64,000 bases of DNA from JBFLYZ01 sp040756415 (GTDB lineage: Bacteria > Bacteroidota > Bacteroidia > JADZBD01), in NCBI GenBank assembly GCA_040756415.1, contig JBFLYZ010000012.1, positions 1 to 64,000 on the forward strand, written 5' to 3'. Shown here piece after piece: positions 25,981 to 34,638 of this stretch. Every line of letters begins with the position of its first letter. The first letter of the stretch is position 1. The translations under genes and the position numbers were made by a program. Below the pieces are notes generated by a model. The model was given only the letters and a program-made list of their open reading frames with translations. It was not told where the DNA came from and did not search any database.

Positions 25981-27318
25981 CCCGGAGTAATTCTGAGGAG
26001 TGATCTTCTTCAGCTCTTCCTTCACCTTCTTGCTCACGCCCAGCTTATCGATAAAGCTATGGATGGTCTTTTTGTTCATGGGCTTGTTGGTGCGGGTGAG
26101 CTCCTTGAGCGCCTCATAGGGCTTGGGAAAATTCTCCCTGCGCAATATGGTCTGTATGGCCTCGGCCACCACGGCCCAGTTATCCTCCAGGTCCTGGCCA
26201 ATCTTTTCGCGGTTCAGGATAAGCTTGTTCAGGCCTTTGAGCAGGCTCTGGTAAGCGATGAGCGTATGCGCGAAGGGCAGCCCTATGTTACGCAGCACGG
26301 TCGAATCGGTGAGGTCGCGCTGCAGGCGGGAGATGGGAAGCTTTTCGGAAAAATGCGCGAAAAGCGCGTTGGCCACGCCCAGGTTGCCTTCTGAGTTCTC
26401 AAAGTCGATGGGGTTCACCTTATGCGGCATGGCCGATGAGCCCACCTCCCCTTCTCTGATCTTCTGCTTGAAATAATCCATGCTGATATAGGTCCACATG
26501 TCGCGGTTCAGGTCGATCAGTATGGTGTTGATGCGCCTGCTGCAGTCGCAAAGCGCGGCCAGGTTATCGTAATGCTCGATCTGGGTGGTAGGGTACGAAC
26601 GCGAGAGCGCCAGGTTCTTGTTCACAAAGTCGTCAGCGAACTTTTTCCAGTCTGTTTTGGGATAGGCCACGTGATGGGCGTTCATATTGCCGGTGGCGCC
26701 CCCGAACTTGGCCGAAAGCGGCACCTGTTTGAGCTGGCGCAACTGCTCGTTGAGGCGGGCAATGAACACATTGATCTCCTTGCCCAGGCGGGTAGGCGAT
26801 GCGGCCTGCCCGTGCGTGCGGGCCAGCATGGGCACCTTTTCCCATTCCTTGGCCAGCAGCTTGAGCTTACCGAGCACCTCGTCAAAGGCGGGCAGCATCA
26901 CTTCATTCAGGGCATAGCGAATGGAAAGGGGCACGGCCGTGTTGTTGATATCCTGGGAGGTCAACCCGAAATGAATGAATTCACGGTACGGTGATAATTT
27001 AAGCGTATCGAACCGCTCCTTCAGAAAGTACTCCACGGCCTTCACATCGTGGTTGGTGATCTTCTCGATGTTCTTGATGCTCTGGGCGTCCTTAACGGTG
27101 AACTCCGTATAGATCTCGCGCAGGGCGGGGTATTTCTTCTTATCGAACTTGCTGAGCTGGGGCAAGGGCAGCTCGCAGAGCGCGATGAAGTATTCTACTT
27201 CAACGATCAGGCGGTATTTGATGAGGGCGGCCTCTGAAAAGTATTCGGCCAGTTGCTCGCATTGCTTACGGTAACGGCCGTCAGCGGGGGCAATGGCGGT
27301 GAGGGGGGTTAATTCCAT
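25975..27318 (-). CDS. purB: Adenylosuccinate lyase PurB
   Basis: 447 residues, E. coli-like class. The fumarase/aspartase-superfamily signature is VGSSAMPHKVNPIDFENSEGNLG; the general-base segment is FGLTSQDINNTAVPL and the TH motif is MLARTHGQAASPTRLG. It catalyses two steps in purine synthesis, cleaving SAICAR and adenylosuccinate to release fumarate. It stands alone here. The C-terminus overlaps the AT-rich repeat, so its last residues (TPQNYSGI) may be shaped by it. Confidence 0.96.
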   Translation of the reverse strand: MELTPLTAIAPADGRYRKQCEQLAEYFSEAALIKYRLIVEVEYFIALCELPLPQLSKFDKKKYPALREIYTEFTVKDAQSIKNIEKITNHDVKAVEYFLKERFDTLKLSPYREFIHFGLTSQDINNTAVPLSIRYALNEVMLPAFDEVLGKLKLLAKEWEKVPMLARTHGQAASPTRLGKEINVFIARLNEQLRQLKQVPLSAKFGGATGNMNAHHVAYPKTDWKKFADDFVNKNLALSRSYPTTQIEHYDNLAALCDCSRRINTILIDLNRDMWTYISMDYFKQKIREGEVGSSAMPHKVNPIDFENSEGNLGVANALFAHFSEKLPISRLQRDLTDSTVLRNIGLPFAHTLIAYQSLLKGLNKLILNREKIGQDLEDNWAVVAEAIQTILRRENFPKPYEALKELTRTNKPMNKKTIHSFIDKLGVSKKVKEELKKITPQNYSGI

Positions 27319-27374
27319 AAAATTTGAAAATGTGAAGATACGAATTAGTGAGGAATGGGAAGGGAACGGGCCCG

Positions 27375-27752
27375 CTAAGGATAATAAACGTTCCCCAAAT
27401 GCGTAAGGCCCGGATGCAGTTCGGCTATTTTAGCAAGGGCATGTACACCTGGTCCGGCCTCCAGCCATAACCCGTAATAGTCTTCTGTATTACCTGTATA
27501 GTGAATACTGAAAAATCCGCTAGAATCTGTGCGGACTTCCACCCCCATTGGAATAGAATGGAAATTCATTCCATCCCAATACTCTCCTACAAGACGCACG
27601 AGCATATTATTCAGGGGGCTTTGAGTAGCTGAATCAAGGAGATAACCATCTACATCATAGGTAACCTCCTGAGCTGGCGGAAACGCCTGATCCTTTGTAC
27701 ATGCGGCAAGCAGACCAAGCGCTAGAAGGAGTACATAAATATACCGGCTCAT
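27375..27752 (-). CDS. Small lipoprotein with a carboxypeptidase-regulatory-like fold
   Basis: 125 residues. The lipobox LLAAC is at residues 14-18. The body (VDGYLLDSATQSPLNNMLVRLVGEYWDG ... VEVRTDSSGFFSIHYTGNTEDYYGLWLE) resembles a CarboxypepD_reg beta-sandwich that often decorates surface lipoproteins. The gene looks AT-rich compared with purB. Function unknown. Confidence 0.66.
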   Translation of the reverse strand: MSRYIYVLLLALGLLAACTKDQAFPPAQEVTYDVDGYLLDSATQSPLNNMLVRLVGEYWDGMNFHSIPMGVEVRTDSSGFFSIHYTGNTEDYYGLWLEAGPGVHALAKIAELHPGLTHLGNVYYP

Positions 27753-27833
27753 GGATCTGATGCTTCAAAATGTAAATATACGAATTCGGCAGTGTCTGAA
27801 AATTCACAATCCGGCATACGGGAAGTCTTTTTG

Positions 27834-27866
27834 CCCCTCCCATTATCCCTCCCCCAAGGGGGAGGG
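27834..27866 (-). repeat. GC-rich palindromic element, copy 1
   Basis: Read on the minus strand: a 9-bp palindrome CCCTCCCCC / GGGGGAGGG (27847-27855 and 27858-27866) followed by a purine arm ending GGGAGGGG. It has the same architecture and orientation as copy 2 at 27974-28006, the opposite orientation to copy 3, and the same architecture as the element inside metH. Confidence 0.65.
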
Positions 27867-27973
27867 AAGTGCGTGGTTCTTTCCCCCGCTGGGAAAACCC
27901 CGCCTTCCGGCATTCAGGGATACAGATCGGGGGCTGCTCTAAACTGTATGCGGAAACGCTCTTTTTAATTGAT
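27867..27973. other. Spacer between palindromic elements
   Basis: About 107 nt without a gene, holding only a small TTCCC/GGGAA inverted repeat (27881-27885 and 27891-27895). I see no other structure in it. Confidence 0.4.
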
Positions 27974-28006
27974 GGCCCCTCTCTGTCTCTCCCCTAAAGG
28001 GGAGAG
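27974..28006 (-). repeat. GC-rich palindromic element, copy 2
   Basis: On the minus strand: palindrome CTCTCCCC / GGGGAGAG around a TTTA loop (27987-27994 and 27999-28006), followed by ACAGAGAGGGG. Same family as copies 1 and 3. Confidence 0.65.
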
Positions 28007-28030
28007 TACCTCAAATTATAATCAGTTGTT

Positions 28031-28060
28031 CCCTCCCTTTAGGGGAGGGCCGGGGAGGGG
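28031..28060 (+). repeat. GC-rich palindromic element, copy 3
   Basis: On the plus strand: CCCTCCC, TTTA loop, GGGGAGGG, then the arm CCGGGGAGGGG. It ends eight bases from the DUF559 stop codon and points the opposite way to copies 1 and 2. Its two-part layout matches the insert in metH. Confidence 0.65.
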
Positions 28061-28067
28061 ATTCATG

Positions 28068-28439
28068 TTATTTCAAATACTCCGTGACCTTTTTCATTAC
28101 CCCATTCAAATTCTCAAAAACTTCCACATTCGGAAACCTAAGCACAGTGATGCCCTGACCCTTCATCATTTCATCACGTTCCGCATCATGCTTCTTGGCT
28201 TTTTCGGAATGATGAATTTCACCATCCAGTTCTATAACTAATTTCGCTTTGTGACAATAGAAGTCGGCAATGTATATCCAGATAGGATGCTGCCTGCGGA
28301 AATAAAAACCTTTAACACTGTTTCGCCTAAGAACTTCCCATAATGCCCTTTCGGAGGAAGTCATCTGCTTACGAAGTATGCGGGCCCTGAGAAATGTTTC
28401 CCGTGTGGCGTTATAGAATAAACCGGGCTGATGCGGCAT
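28068..28439 (-). CDS. DUF559 (Vsr-like endonuclease fold) protein
   Basis: 123 residues. A full DUF559 domain: LRARILRKQMTSSERALWEVLRRN, then FYFRRQHPIWIYIADFYCHKAKLVIELDGEIHH, with the D/E-rich core (ADF, ELDGEIH) of the restriction-endonuclease-like fold, and MMKGQGITVLRFPNVEVFENL at the end. Family members resemble very-short-patch repair nucleases, but a substrate is not established to my knowledge. It has an AT-rich appearance and is flanked on its 3' side by three palindromic elements, suggesting recent arrival or mobility. Confidence 0.85.
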   Translation of the reverse strand: MPHQPGLFYNATRETFLRARILRKQMTSSERALWEVLRRNSVKGFYFRRQHPIWIYIADFYCHKAKLVIELDGEIHHSEKAKKHDAERDEMMKGQGITVLRFPNVEVFENLNGVMKKVTEYLK

Positions 28440-28452
28440 GGTTCAGCTTTGT

Positions 28453-30828
28453 TTAAAATTCTATCCTATACCCCGCATACGGAAACAATCCCAACTGGTA
28501 TTCCTCACGTGTGCTTTGGGCGGCATCGTCCCATACCTGGCGCAGCACGTTCCTGCGGTTGAAGATATTCTCGATGTTGATGAAGAAGCTCTGCGTGCTG
28601 CGCTTTTTGTTGCTTTTGAATGAAACCTTAAAATCCACCTTCTGGTAATCCTTGAAGCGCCCCGAGTAGGCCAGTGAATCGATGTACACCGCGCTCTTTT
28701 CCTGTATAGAAAGTGGAATATCGAGGGGGGTATAGCGGTTGCCGCCCGCAAAGGTCATCTTGACGTCAAAGGCCAGTATGCGGTTCTTCTTCGCGCCCAG
28801 CGGCAGCTCTATCCCGCCCAGCAGGTTATACACGTAGCCCCCGGCAAAGGCCGTGTGGTGCTCCTTCCCATCGCTTCCCTTATACCAGGAGTCGTACAGG
28901 GAGAGGGAAGACAGGAAATAGTAGCCGTTTGAAAAGAACTTCTCTATGGTCAGCTCCACGCCATAATTATACCCGGTTCCCTTATTATGCAAAGAATCCA
29001 CCAGGGGAATACCCTCCAGGTCGTTGCCCAGGTTGATGAGCGAAAAAGAACTTTGCGCGTATTGCTCCACGGGGATATCATAGAGATACTGGTAATAGGT
29101 TTCGAGCTTCATGCGGAAATCTTTCATGAAATTAAAATCGTAACCCGCCACCAGGTGATGGCTTTTGGTAAAGCCCAGGTTGCGGGTGTTGTTGATGGAA
29201 AGGCCGCTGTTCTCATCATAGCGCTTAAAGAAATAGTAGATCAGGGGCTGGGTTTGGCTGTGCATGCCGTAGGCCAGGCTGAGGGCCTGTTTCTCGGCAA
29301 AAGCCCAGCGCATGCCCAGGCGGGGCTCGATGGCCTGCGATCCGTTGAGGAAGAAATACTGCCAATGCAGCCCTGTATTAAAAGTAAGCTTATCCGTACA
29401 GCGGTACTGCCAGTGCACATAGCCCTGGGCCAGGCCGGCATTATCCTTTTCATTGAGCTCATCGATGAACTTGGTGTAATAGCGCGACCAGTAGCGTGCC
29501 GTATAATCAAAGAACATCTGGTTATGGTTGATGCCTGTCTTGATCAGGTGGTGGGCATTGATCTTCCAGGTGAGCGCATAGGCGGCAATCAGGCTCTGGT
29601 CGATGGATACGTTGCGGTACACCCGAAAGGGCTTCTTATCCGCTGAAAGCGTATCCAGGTCTATCCTGAACTTGCTGCCGGAAGCGGAAAGGGAGAAGCG
29701 GCCGGAAACCTTATCGTTGAAAAAATACGTATGCGTAAGGCCGGTAGCTCCCATCTGCGAGGTGAAGACCAGGTCTTCGCCCGAGGAGGTAAAGGACCAG
29801 TCAGCCGTATCCTTCTCGCTGTCGAGCAGGGAAATATTGCTCAGGCCGGTAATGCCCCATACCGAAAAAACGCCCGCGTTGCCCGTGGGCATGTTCAGCT
29901 TGAAACACAGGTCCTGGTAACGCGGTATGGCCGATACCCCGAAACTGATACCCATCAGGTCGAAGAGCTCGAGGGTGGAATAACGGTAATTGACCAGGAA
30001 TGAGCTGCCGTTCTTATTGAAAAGCGGCCCTTCGATGCCCGCTTCCAGCCCGTTGAAGCCCATCTGCCCCATGAACTCGTGCTTCTCGTTGTTGCCGTTG
30101 CGCAGCTTCAGGTCGAACACGGCCGCGTACTTGTTGCCGTATTCGGCCGGGAAAGCACCGGTCAGAAAATCAGACGCGCCCAGCAGGTTATTGTTCAGTA
30201 TAGATACCGGCCCACCGGTAGCCCCCTGGGTGCTGAAATGATTGGGGTTGGGAATATCCACCCCTTCGAGCCTCCACAGCACCCCGAGGGGGGAGTTGCC
30301 GCGCACGATGATGCTGTTATTGGCATCGTTGCCCGTGGCTACGCCCGCATAATTGGCCACCATTTTACTGGGATCGCCCCGGCTGCCGGCATAGCGCTCG
30401 GTCTCCTCGCTCTGGAAATTGCGCGAGCTGTTGGTCACCAGGTCGTTGTTGGCCTTGGTCTTGTCTTTTTCGGGGGTGATCAGTATCTCGCCCGTGCTGT
30501 TGAGCATTTCGTACAGCAGTATCTCGAGCACCACCTCCTTTCCCGATCCGATAACCACATTATTGAGCACCGCATCTTCGTAACCGATAAAAGACACCTT
30601 GATGCTTCTCCGCCCTACGGGCACCTTTTCCAGCCTGAACTTGCCTTCGGCATCAGTGGTGGCGCCAATGGCCGAGTCGAGGCCGAGCACCGCCACGTTG
30701 GCATCGGGGATAGGCGATTTTGAGTCGGCATCCAGCACGGTGCCGCGCACGGTCTGGGTAAAGGTCTGGCTGTAGCCGCAGAAAGGAAGCAAGAGGAGGG
30801 CCTGCAGTATGCAATTCCTAATCTTCAT
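28453..30828 (-). CDS. TonB-dependent outer-membrane receptor with CarboxypepD_reg N-terminal domain
   Basis: 791 residues: signal peptide (ending GYSQ), a CarboxypepD_reg-like domain at about 25-105 (RGTVLDADSKSPIPDANVAVLG ... GRRSIKVSFIGYEDAVLNNVVI), a plug domain with IIVRGNSPLGVLWRLEGVDIPNPNHF, and a 22-strand barrel ending YAGYRIEF. There is no SusD gene next to it, so it is not a standard polysaccharide utilisation pair; substrate is unknown. The plug's single WRLEGVDI motif and absence of a visible TonB box make the import function likely but not certain. Confidence 0.9.
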   Translation of the reverse strand: MKIRNCILQALLLLPFCGYSQTFTQTVRGTVLDADSKSPIPDANVAVLGLDSAIGATTDAEGKFRLEKVPVGRRSIKVSFIGYEDAVLNNVVIGSGKEVVLEILLYEMLNSTGEILITPEKDKTKANNDLVTNSSRNFQSEETERYAGSRGDPSKMVANYAGVATGNDANNSIIVRGNSPLGVLWRLEGVDIPNPNHFSTQGATGGPVSILNNNLLGASDFLTGAFPAEYGNKYAAVFDLKLRNGNNEKHEFMGQMGFNGLEAGIEGPLFNKNGSSFLVNYRYSTLELFDLMGISFGVSAIPRYQDLCFKLNMPTGNAGVFSVWGITGLSNISLLDSEKDTADWSFTSSGEDLVFTSQMGATGLTHTYFFNDKVSGRFSLSASGSKFRIDLDTLSADKKPFRVYRNVSIDQSLIAAYALTWKINAHHLIKTGINHNQMFFDYTARYWSRYYTKFIDELNEKDNAGLAQGYVHWQYRCTDKLTFNTGLHWQYFFLNGSQAIEPRLGMRWAFAEKQALSLAYGMHSQTQPLIYYFFKRYDENSGLSINNTRNLGFTKSHHLVAGYDFNFMKDFRMKLETYYQYLYDIPVEQYAQSSFSLINLGNDLEGIPLVDSLHNKGTGYNYGVELTIEKFFSNGYYFLSSLSLYDSWYKGSDGKEHHTAFAGGYVYNLLGGIELPLGAKKNRILAFDVKMTFAGGNRYTPLDIPLSIQEKSAVYIDSLAYSGRFKDYQKVDFKVSFKSNKKRSTQSFFINIENIFNRRNVLRQVWDDAAQSTREEYQLGLFPYAGYRIEF

Positions 30829-30844
30829 TTGTTTTTGGAGGCGA

Positions 30845-30852
30845 CAAAGCTA
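30845..30852 (-). promoter_or_regulatory. Putative -7 promoter element for the TonB receptor gene
   Basis: Minus-strand TAGCTTTG matches TAnnTTTG, 16 nt before the receptor ATG. No clear -33 TTG. Confidence 0.38.
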
Positions 30853-30874
30853 CGATTTTAGCCGATAAACCCCC

Positions 30875-30904
30875 TTGTTTTTTGCCTATATTATTCTATA
30901 TTTG
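30875..30904 (+). promoter_or_regulatory. Bacteroidota-type promoter (-33/-7) for the Omp28-like gene
   Basis: TTG at 30875-30877 and TATATTTG at 30897-30904, 19 nt apart, a clean consensus. The ATG at 30972 is 67 nt downstream, so the message has a normal leader. Confidence 0.62.
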
Positions 30905-30971
30905 TATGCTTCTTATGCAACTGGTGTCTAACCAATCAAAAACAGGAATACAGTAAAAAAACCAAAACAAC

Positions 30972-33044
30972 ATGAAAAAAACTACGCTTACGATCCTTGC
31001 CTCTGCCGCCTTCATTCTCGCGAACGCGCAGTGCGCAAAGTTTGTTCTGCTTGAGGAGTTCACTCAGGCAAGCTGCGGTCCCTGCGCATCGCAGAACCCC
31101 GGCTTCAAGACCAACATCCTGGATCCTAACCCCGATAAGGTACGCCTGGTGGCCTACCATACCTCGTGGCCCGGAACCGACCCTATGTACAGCTACAACA
31201 CCACCGATAATGGAGGCCGTACGACCTATTACAGTGTTACAGGCGTTCCTTACGTGGTGATGATGGGCAACCAGCAGACCGGCTCGCCCTCGTCTTTCAC
31301 GCAGACCGCGATCGACAACGAGTGGAACGAGACCAGCCCGATCAAGATCACCGTTACCGAAGTGGATAACGGCAACAACCGCGATGTGACCATCGAGATC
31401 AAATCGGTAGGCGCTCCCCCCTCGGGCAGCTATAACCTGGTCATTCCCATCGTGGAGCGTAACGTGCAGTACACTTCGCCTCCCGGCACCAATGGCGAGA
31501 CCTATTTCCCCTGCGTGTTCCGCGATATGCTGGGCACTACCCAGACCAACGGCATACCCGTTACGCTTCCCACCCAAGGCAATTCCATCACCATGGGTCC
31601 TTACAACTACCTGGAGAGCATTGCTATCTTCAACGCGTCTGAACTGGCACCGGTCGCCTTCCTTCAGAACACCGCTACCAAGCAGGTGATACAGGTGGGT
31701 ACTCCGTTCGACCCCACCATCAACGCAGTGATGTTCGCGCCCACTACACTGGTTAAGGAAGGCCTTACCGCCCAAACCTTCACTTTTTCGAGCGGCAACA
31801 GCGGCAACACTTCAGAGACCTTCAACTACACCCTCACCGCCTCTGGCGCTCCCGTGGGATGGACTGCAGGTTTCACGGTGAACGGCACACCCTTCACCAG
31901 CTCGGGCTCCATGGCCATTCCCGCCAACACCAATTACCCCACTACCATTACCGTTACACCCAATGCCTCTCCTGGTGTGGGCAAGTATACGCTGAGCATG
32001 ACCTCGCAGAGCAATCCCAGCGCCCCGGCTATGGTAACAACGGTTTACGTGATCTCGGGAGTTACCGACCTGATCGTGAATAATACGAGCGGTTTCGGAG
32101 CCACATCCATCAGCGGCACGGCAGCCAACTATGAGCCGCAGTTCATCGCGGGTCTTCAGTTCGCGGGCAATACCGCCTATGCCGCTACCGATGCATGGGT
32201 TTGCGAGCGCGCTATCATGGATGGCGCCATGACCAACGTGAAGAACCTGTACATGAACATGGCCTGGACCTTCCCCACCCTCACTGACGGGCTGGTGGCC
32301 CAGCTCACCACTTTCCTGAACACATCGGGCAAGTGTATGTTCATCTGCGGACAGGACATAGCCTGGGAGACCATGGATGCCGCTTCTACTTATGATACCC
32401 CGAACACGCAGGCTTTCTTTACCAACTACCTGAACGCATCGTATGTGGGTGACGGCAGCACGGCCAATACCCAGCTTACCGTCAATTCGTCTGACGCTAT
32501 TTTCGGCACCAGCGGTCCGCATCCCATCAGCACAACTGTGCCGTACACGTCTACCTATTTCTTCCCTGACGAGATCAACGCGGCAGGCATAGGAACCGTT
32601 ATCTACTATTATAACGGCAACGTGAACAAGAAGGCGGGCGTACGTGCCACTAACGGCACCTACAAAGTGGTTTACCTCTGCCCTGGTATCGAGCAACTGA
32701 CCAACACTTCTTCCAAGAACGCCATCCTGAAGTTGGCGCACGACTGGTTCTGGGGACTGAGCAGCACCGAGGCTTTCGACCAGAGCATGATCGCGCTGAG
32801 CATGGGCCAGAACTATCCGAACCCCGCTGCCAGCATCACCTATATCCCTGTAGAGAACATCGAAAAGGATATGATGATACAGGTGGTTGACCTGACCGGA
32901 CGCGTAGTGTACGAGCAGGCCGTTTCAGCCGGAACCGAGCTGATCATACTGAACACCGGAACGCTTGAGGCAGGCATGTACCTGTACCGCCTGGTTGACG
33001 GCAATGCCGTGATCAAGGCCAAGCAGATGCAGGTAGTTCACTAA
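30972..33044 (+). CDS. Omp28-like secreted protein with thioredoxin-type CGPC and T9SS C-terminal domain
   Basis: 690 residues. After a signal peptide ending LANAQ comes CAKFVLLEEFTQASCGPCASQNPG, the Omp28-type thioredoxin-like start with the C35-x-x-C38 pair. A middle region has beta-sandwich repeats (SGNSGNTSETFNYTLTASGAPVGWTAGFTVNG) and a block DLIVNNTSGFGATSISGTAANYEPQFIAGLQFAGNTAYAATDAW. The last 85 residues are a T9SS sorting domain (MGQNYPNPAASITYIPVEN ... GRVVYEQAV ... LEAGMYLYRLVDG). It is exported to the surface. A redox role of the CGPC pair is inference. Confidence 0.88.
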   Translation: MKKTTLTILASAAFILANAQCAKFVLLEEFTQASCGPCASQNPGFKTNILDPNPDKVRLVAYHTSWPGTDPMYSYNTTDNGGRTTYYSVTGVPYVVMMGNQQTGSPSSFTQTAIDNEWNETSPIKITVTEVDNGNNRDVTIEIKSVGAPPSGSYNLVIPIVERNVQYTSPPGTNGETYFPCVFRDMLGTTQTNGIPVTLPTQGNSITMGPYNYLESIAIFNASELAPVAFLQNTATKQVIQVGTPFDPTINAVMFAPTTLVKEGLTAQTFTFSSGNSGNTSETFNYTLTASGAPVGWTAGFTVNGTPFTSSGSMAIPANTNYPTTITVTPNASPGVGKYTLSMTSQSNPSAPAMVTTVYVISGVTDLIVNNTSGFGATSISGTAANYEPQFIAGLQFAGNTAYAATDAWVCERAIMDGAMTNVKNLYMNMAWTFPTLTDGLVAQLTTFLNTSGKCMFICGQDIAWETMDAASTYDTPNTQAFFTNYLNASYVGDGSTANTQLTVNSSDAIFGTSGPHPISTTVPYTSTYFFPDEINAAGIGTVIYYYNGNVNKKAGVRATNGTYKVVYLCPGIEQLTNTSSKNAILKLAHDWFWGLSSTEAFDQSMIALSMGQNYPNPAASITYIPVENIEKDMMIQVVDLTGRVVYEQAVSAGTELIILNTGTLEAGMYLYRLVDGNAVIKAKQMQVVH

Positions 33045-33068
33045 GAATACAGCGACTGATTTCAGAAG

Positions 33069-33099
33069 AACCCGGGCTGAAAGGCCCGGGTTTTTTTAT
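33069..33099 (+). terminator. Intrinsic terminator, shared with the convergent gene
   Basis: Stem AACCCGGGC / GCCCGGGTT with a 6-nt loop, followed by seven T. The stop codon of the convergent TPR gene (33096-33098) lies in the T-tract. Confidence 0.9.
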
Positions 33100-34574
33100 T
33101 GCACCCGGCTGAGCCCCGCCTTAGCCTTCTGGTCTATGCTGTTCTTATACTCGTGGTCTTTGAACGACAGGACCTTTTTAAAATATTCTGCCGCCTTTTT
33201 CTTATCGCCCGCGCTTTCCCAGATCAGTCCCAGGTGCAGGGCCGAGTTGGCGGCAAAATAATAGGGATACTTTTCGCCCTGTTTCAGGGTTTCTTCATAG
33301 TATTTTACCGCTTTGGGTATGTTGCCCGAGCGGTGGTAGATGCGCGCCAGCCGGTAGATGTATTCCAGGAACTCTTTCGGACCGGTGAACACCTCTGAAG
33401 GCTTAACTTCAGTAAGCGTTTTAAGCGACAGGGTATAATACCCGCCATCAAACAGCAAACGCGCTTTGAGCAGGATGGGATGAGGCAGGGTTTCGCTGAG
33501 CGCTTCCTTCTGGGCCTGCTTGTCCTCATCCGTAAGGCTGTTGCCGCTCTTGATCACAAGCGCGTAATACTTTTTCGCTGCCTGGGTATTACCTTTCAGC
33601 ACCTCGCACCAGGCCAGCTTCTGCAAAGCCGATTTGATGTAGTTCACTCCCCTGAACCGGGTGAGGTACTGGCTGAAATAAAACGAAGCGGATGTATCGA
33701 GCTTGTTGAGCAGGGCCACGCCATGCAGGTAATCGAGGTAATGAAAAGGGAAATAGTCCTTGCCCTGGGGCCGCTTGGAAAGGAGCTGCAGGGCCTTATC
33801 CCCTTTCCCGGTATGTACGGCAATGCTTGCCGCGGTATAAACGAGCAGGGGGCTCCCTGAAATATTTTTTTTATCGAGCAGGCCGGAGACCTGCTTCAGC
33901 TCCTCCTCGTCATTATCGAGGTTGTGCTCGATGAATGAAAGCAGGAAAAGCGCTTCGTCCGCTATGAATTCGTATTCTTCTCCGCTTTTTTCCAGTACCT
34001 CCTTCAACTCTCCTACACCCTGCCTGACGGTACCCGTTATGCCCACCATTTCCACCACCCACTTGTACTCGTCAGGTATGGTGCCGATGAGGGCGTGTAA
34101 AAGCCCAAAGCTTTTTTTGCCGGGGATAAAAGCAGGGAACTTCTTTTCATTTTCCTTCAGCAGGTCGTAGGCCTTATTGATCTCTGTGGCCGCAGCCAGG
34201 TACTCGCTGAACTTCAGGCGCGCAAAGGCCCACTGCAGGTTGATCTCGGCCTGCGCATAAAGGTACCAGGGGTTGCCCTTGCTCTCCTTTTCCAGTATCT
34301 TCAGCCGCAGCGACCTGTTTTTTTCCAGAGAGTCGAACTGCTTTTTTTCCTCAGAAATGAACAGGGTCAGGAAATCCATGTAGTTCTCGAGCAGCAGCAC
34401 AGCGCTGTTCTGCGGGTTCTTTTTTTTCTCCGCTGCTATAAGCTCTTTCCCCTTTTCAAAGCGCAGGGATAAGATATGGCCGTACGCCACCTTGCAGGAA
34501 GAATTGAAATCGAAGGCGGCCCTGGCGCTGAGCCCGGCAAAGAGGAGAAAACTGAACAGGATTTTTACCGGCAT
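33096..34574 (-). CDS. Secreted TPR-type protein of unknown function
   Basis: 492 residues: a signal peptide (MPVKILFSFLLFAGLSARA) and a series of helical hairpins resembling TPRs, clearest at the end (LARIYHRSGNIPKAVKYYEETLKQGEKYPYYFAANSALHLGLIWESAGDKKKAAEYFKKVL). Lys- and Glu-rich. TPR arrays mediate protein interactions in the periplasm; no catalytic motif was seen. It is separated from the zinc-ribbon gene by a terminator at 34588-34620. Confidence 0.75.
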   Translation of the reverse strand: MPVKILFSFLLFAGLSARAAFDFNSSCKVAYGHILSLRFEKGKELIAAEKKKNPQNSAVLLLENYMDFLTLFISEEKKQFDSLEKNRSLRLKILEKESKGNPWYLYAQAEINLQWAFARLKFSEYLAAATEINKAYDLLKENEKKFPAFIPGKKSFGLLHALIGTIPDEYKWVVEMVGITGTVRQGVGELKEVLEKSGEEYEFIADEALFLLSFIEHNLDNDEEELKQVSGLLDKKNISGSPLLVYTAASIAVHTGKGDKALQLLSKRPQGKDYFPFHYLDYLHGVALLNKLDTSASFYFSQYLTRFRGVNYIKSALQKLAWCEVLKGNTQAAKKYYALVIKSGNSLTDEDKQAQKEALSETLPHPILLKARLLFDGGYYTLSLKTLTEVKPSEVFTGPKEFLEYIYRLARIYHRSGNIPKAVKYYEETLKQGEKYPYYFAANSALHLGLIWESAGDKKKAAEYFKKVLSFKDHEYKNSIDQKAKAGLSRVQ

Positions 34575-34579
34575 GCTGT

Positions 34580-34620
34580 AAAAATAAAAAAGGGACTCCT
34601 CTTTTCAGGAAATCCCTTTT
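34580..34620 (-). terminator. Intrinsic terminator after the zinc-ribbon gene
   Basis: On the minus strand: stem AAAAGGGA / TCCCTTTT with an inner TCCT/AGGA pair (34588-34595 with 34613-34620), followed by a T-rich tract. It ends the Nif3-zinc-ribbon transcript before the TPR gene. Confidence 0.75.
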
Positions 34621-34638
34621 ACGTCTTTTCTGGCTGTA

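Noticed and set aside
27834..28060. The GC-rich repeats near 28 kb as a small CRISPR array
   Set aside because: The three copies are not identical, differ in orientation and are unevenly spaced; there are no cas genes and spacers are not of constant length.
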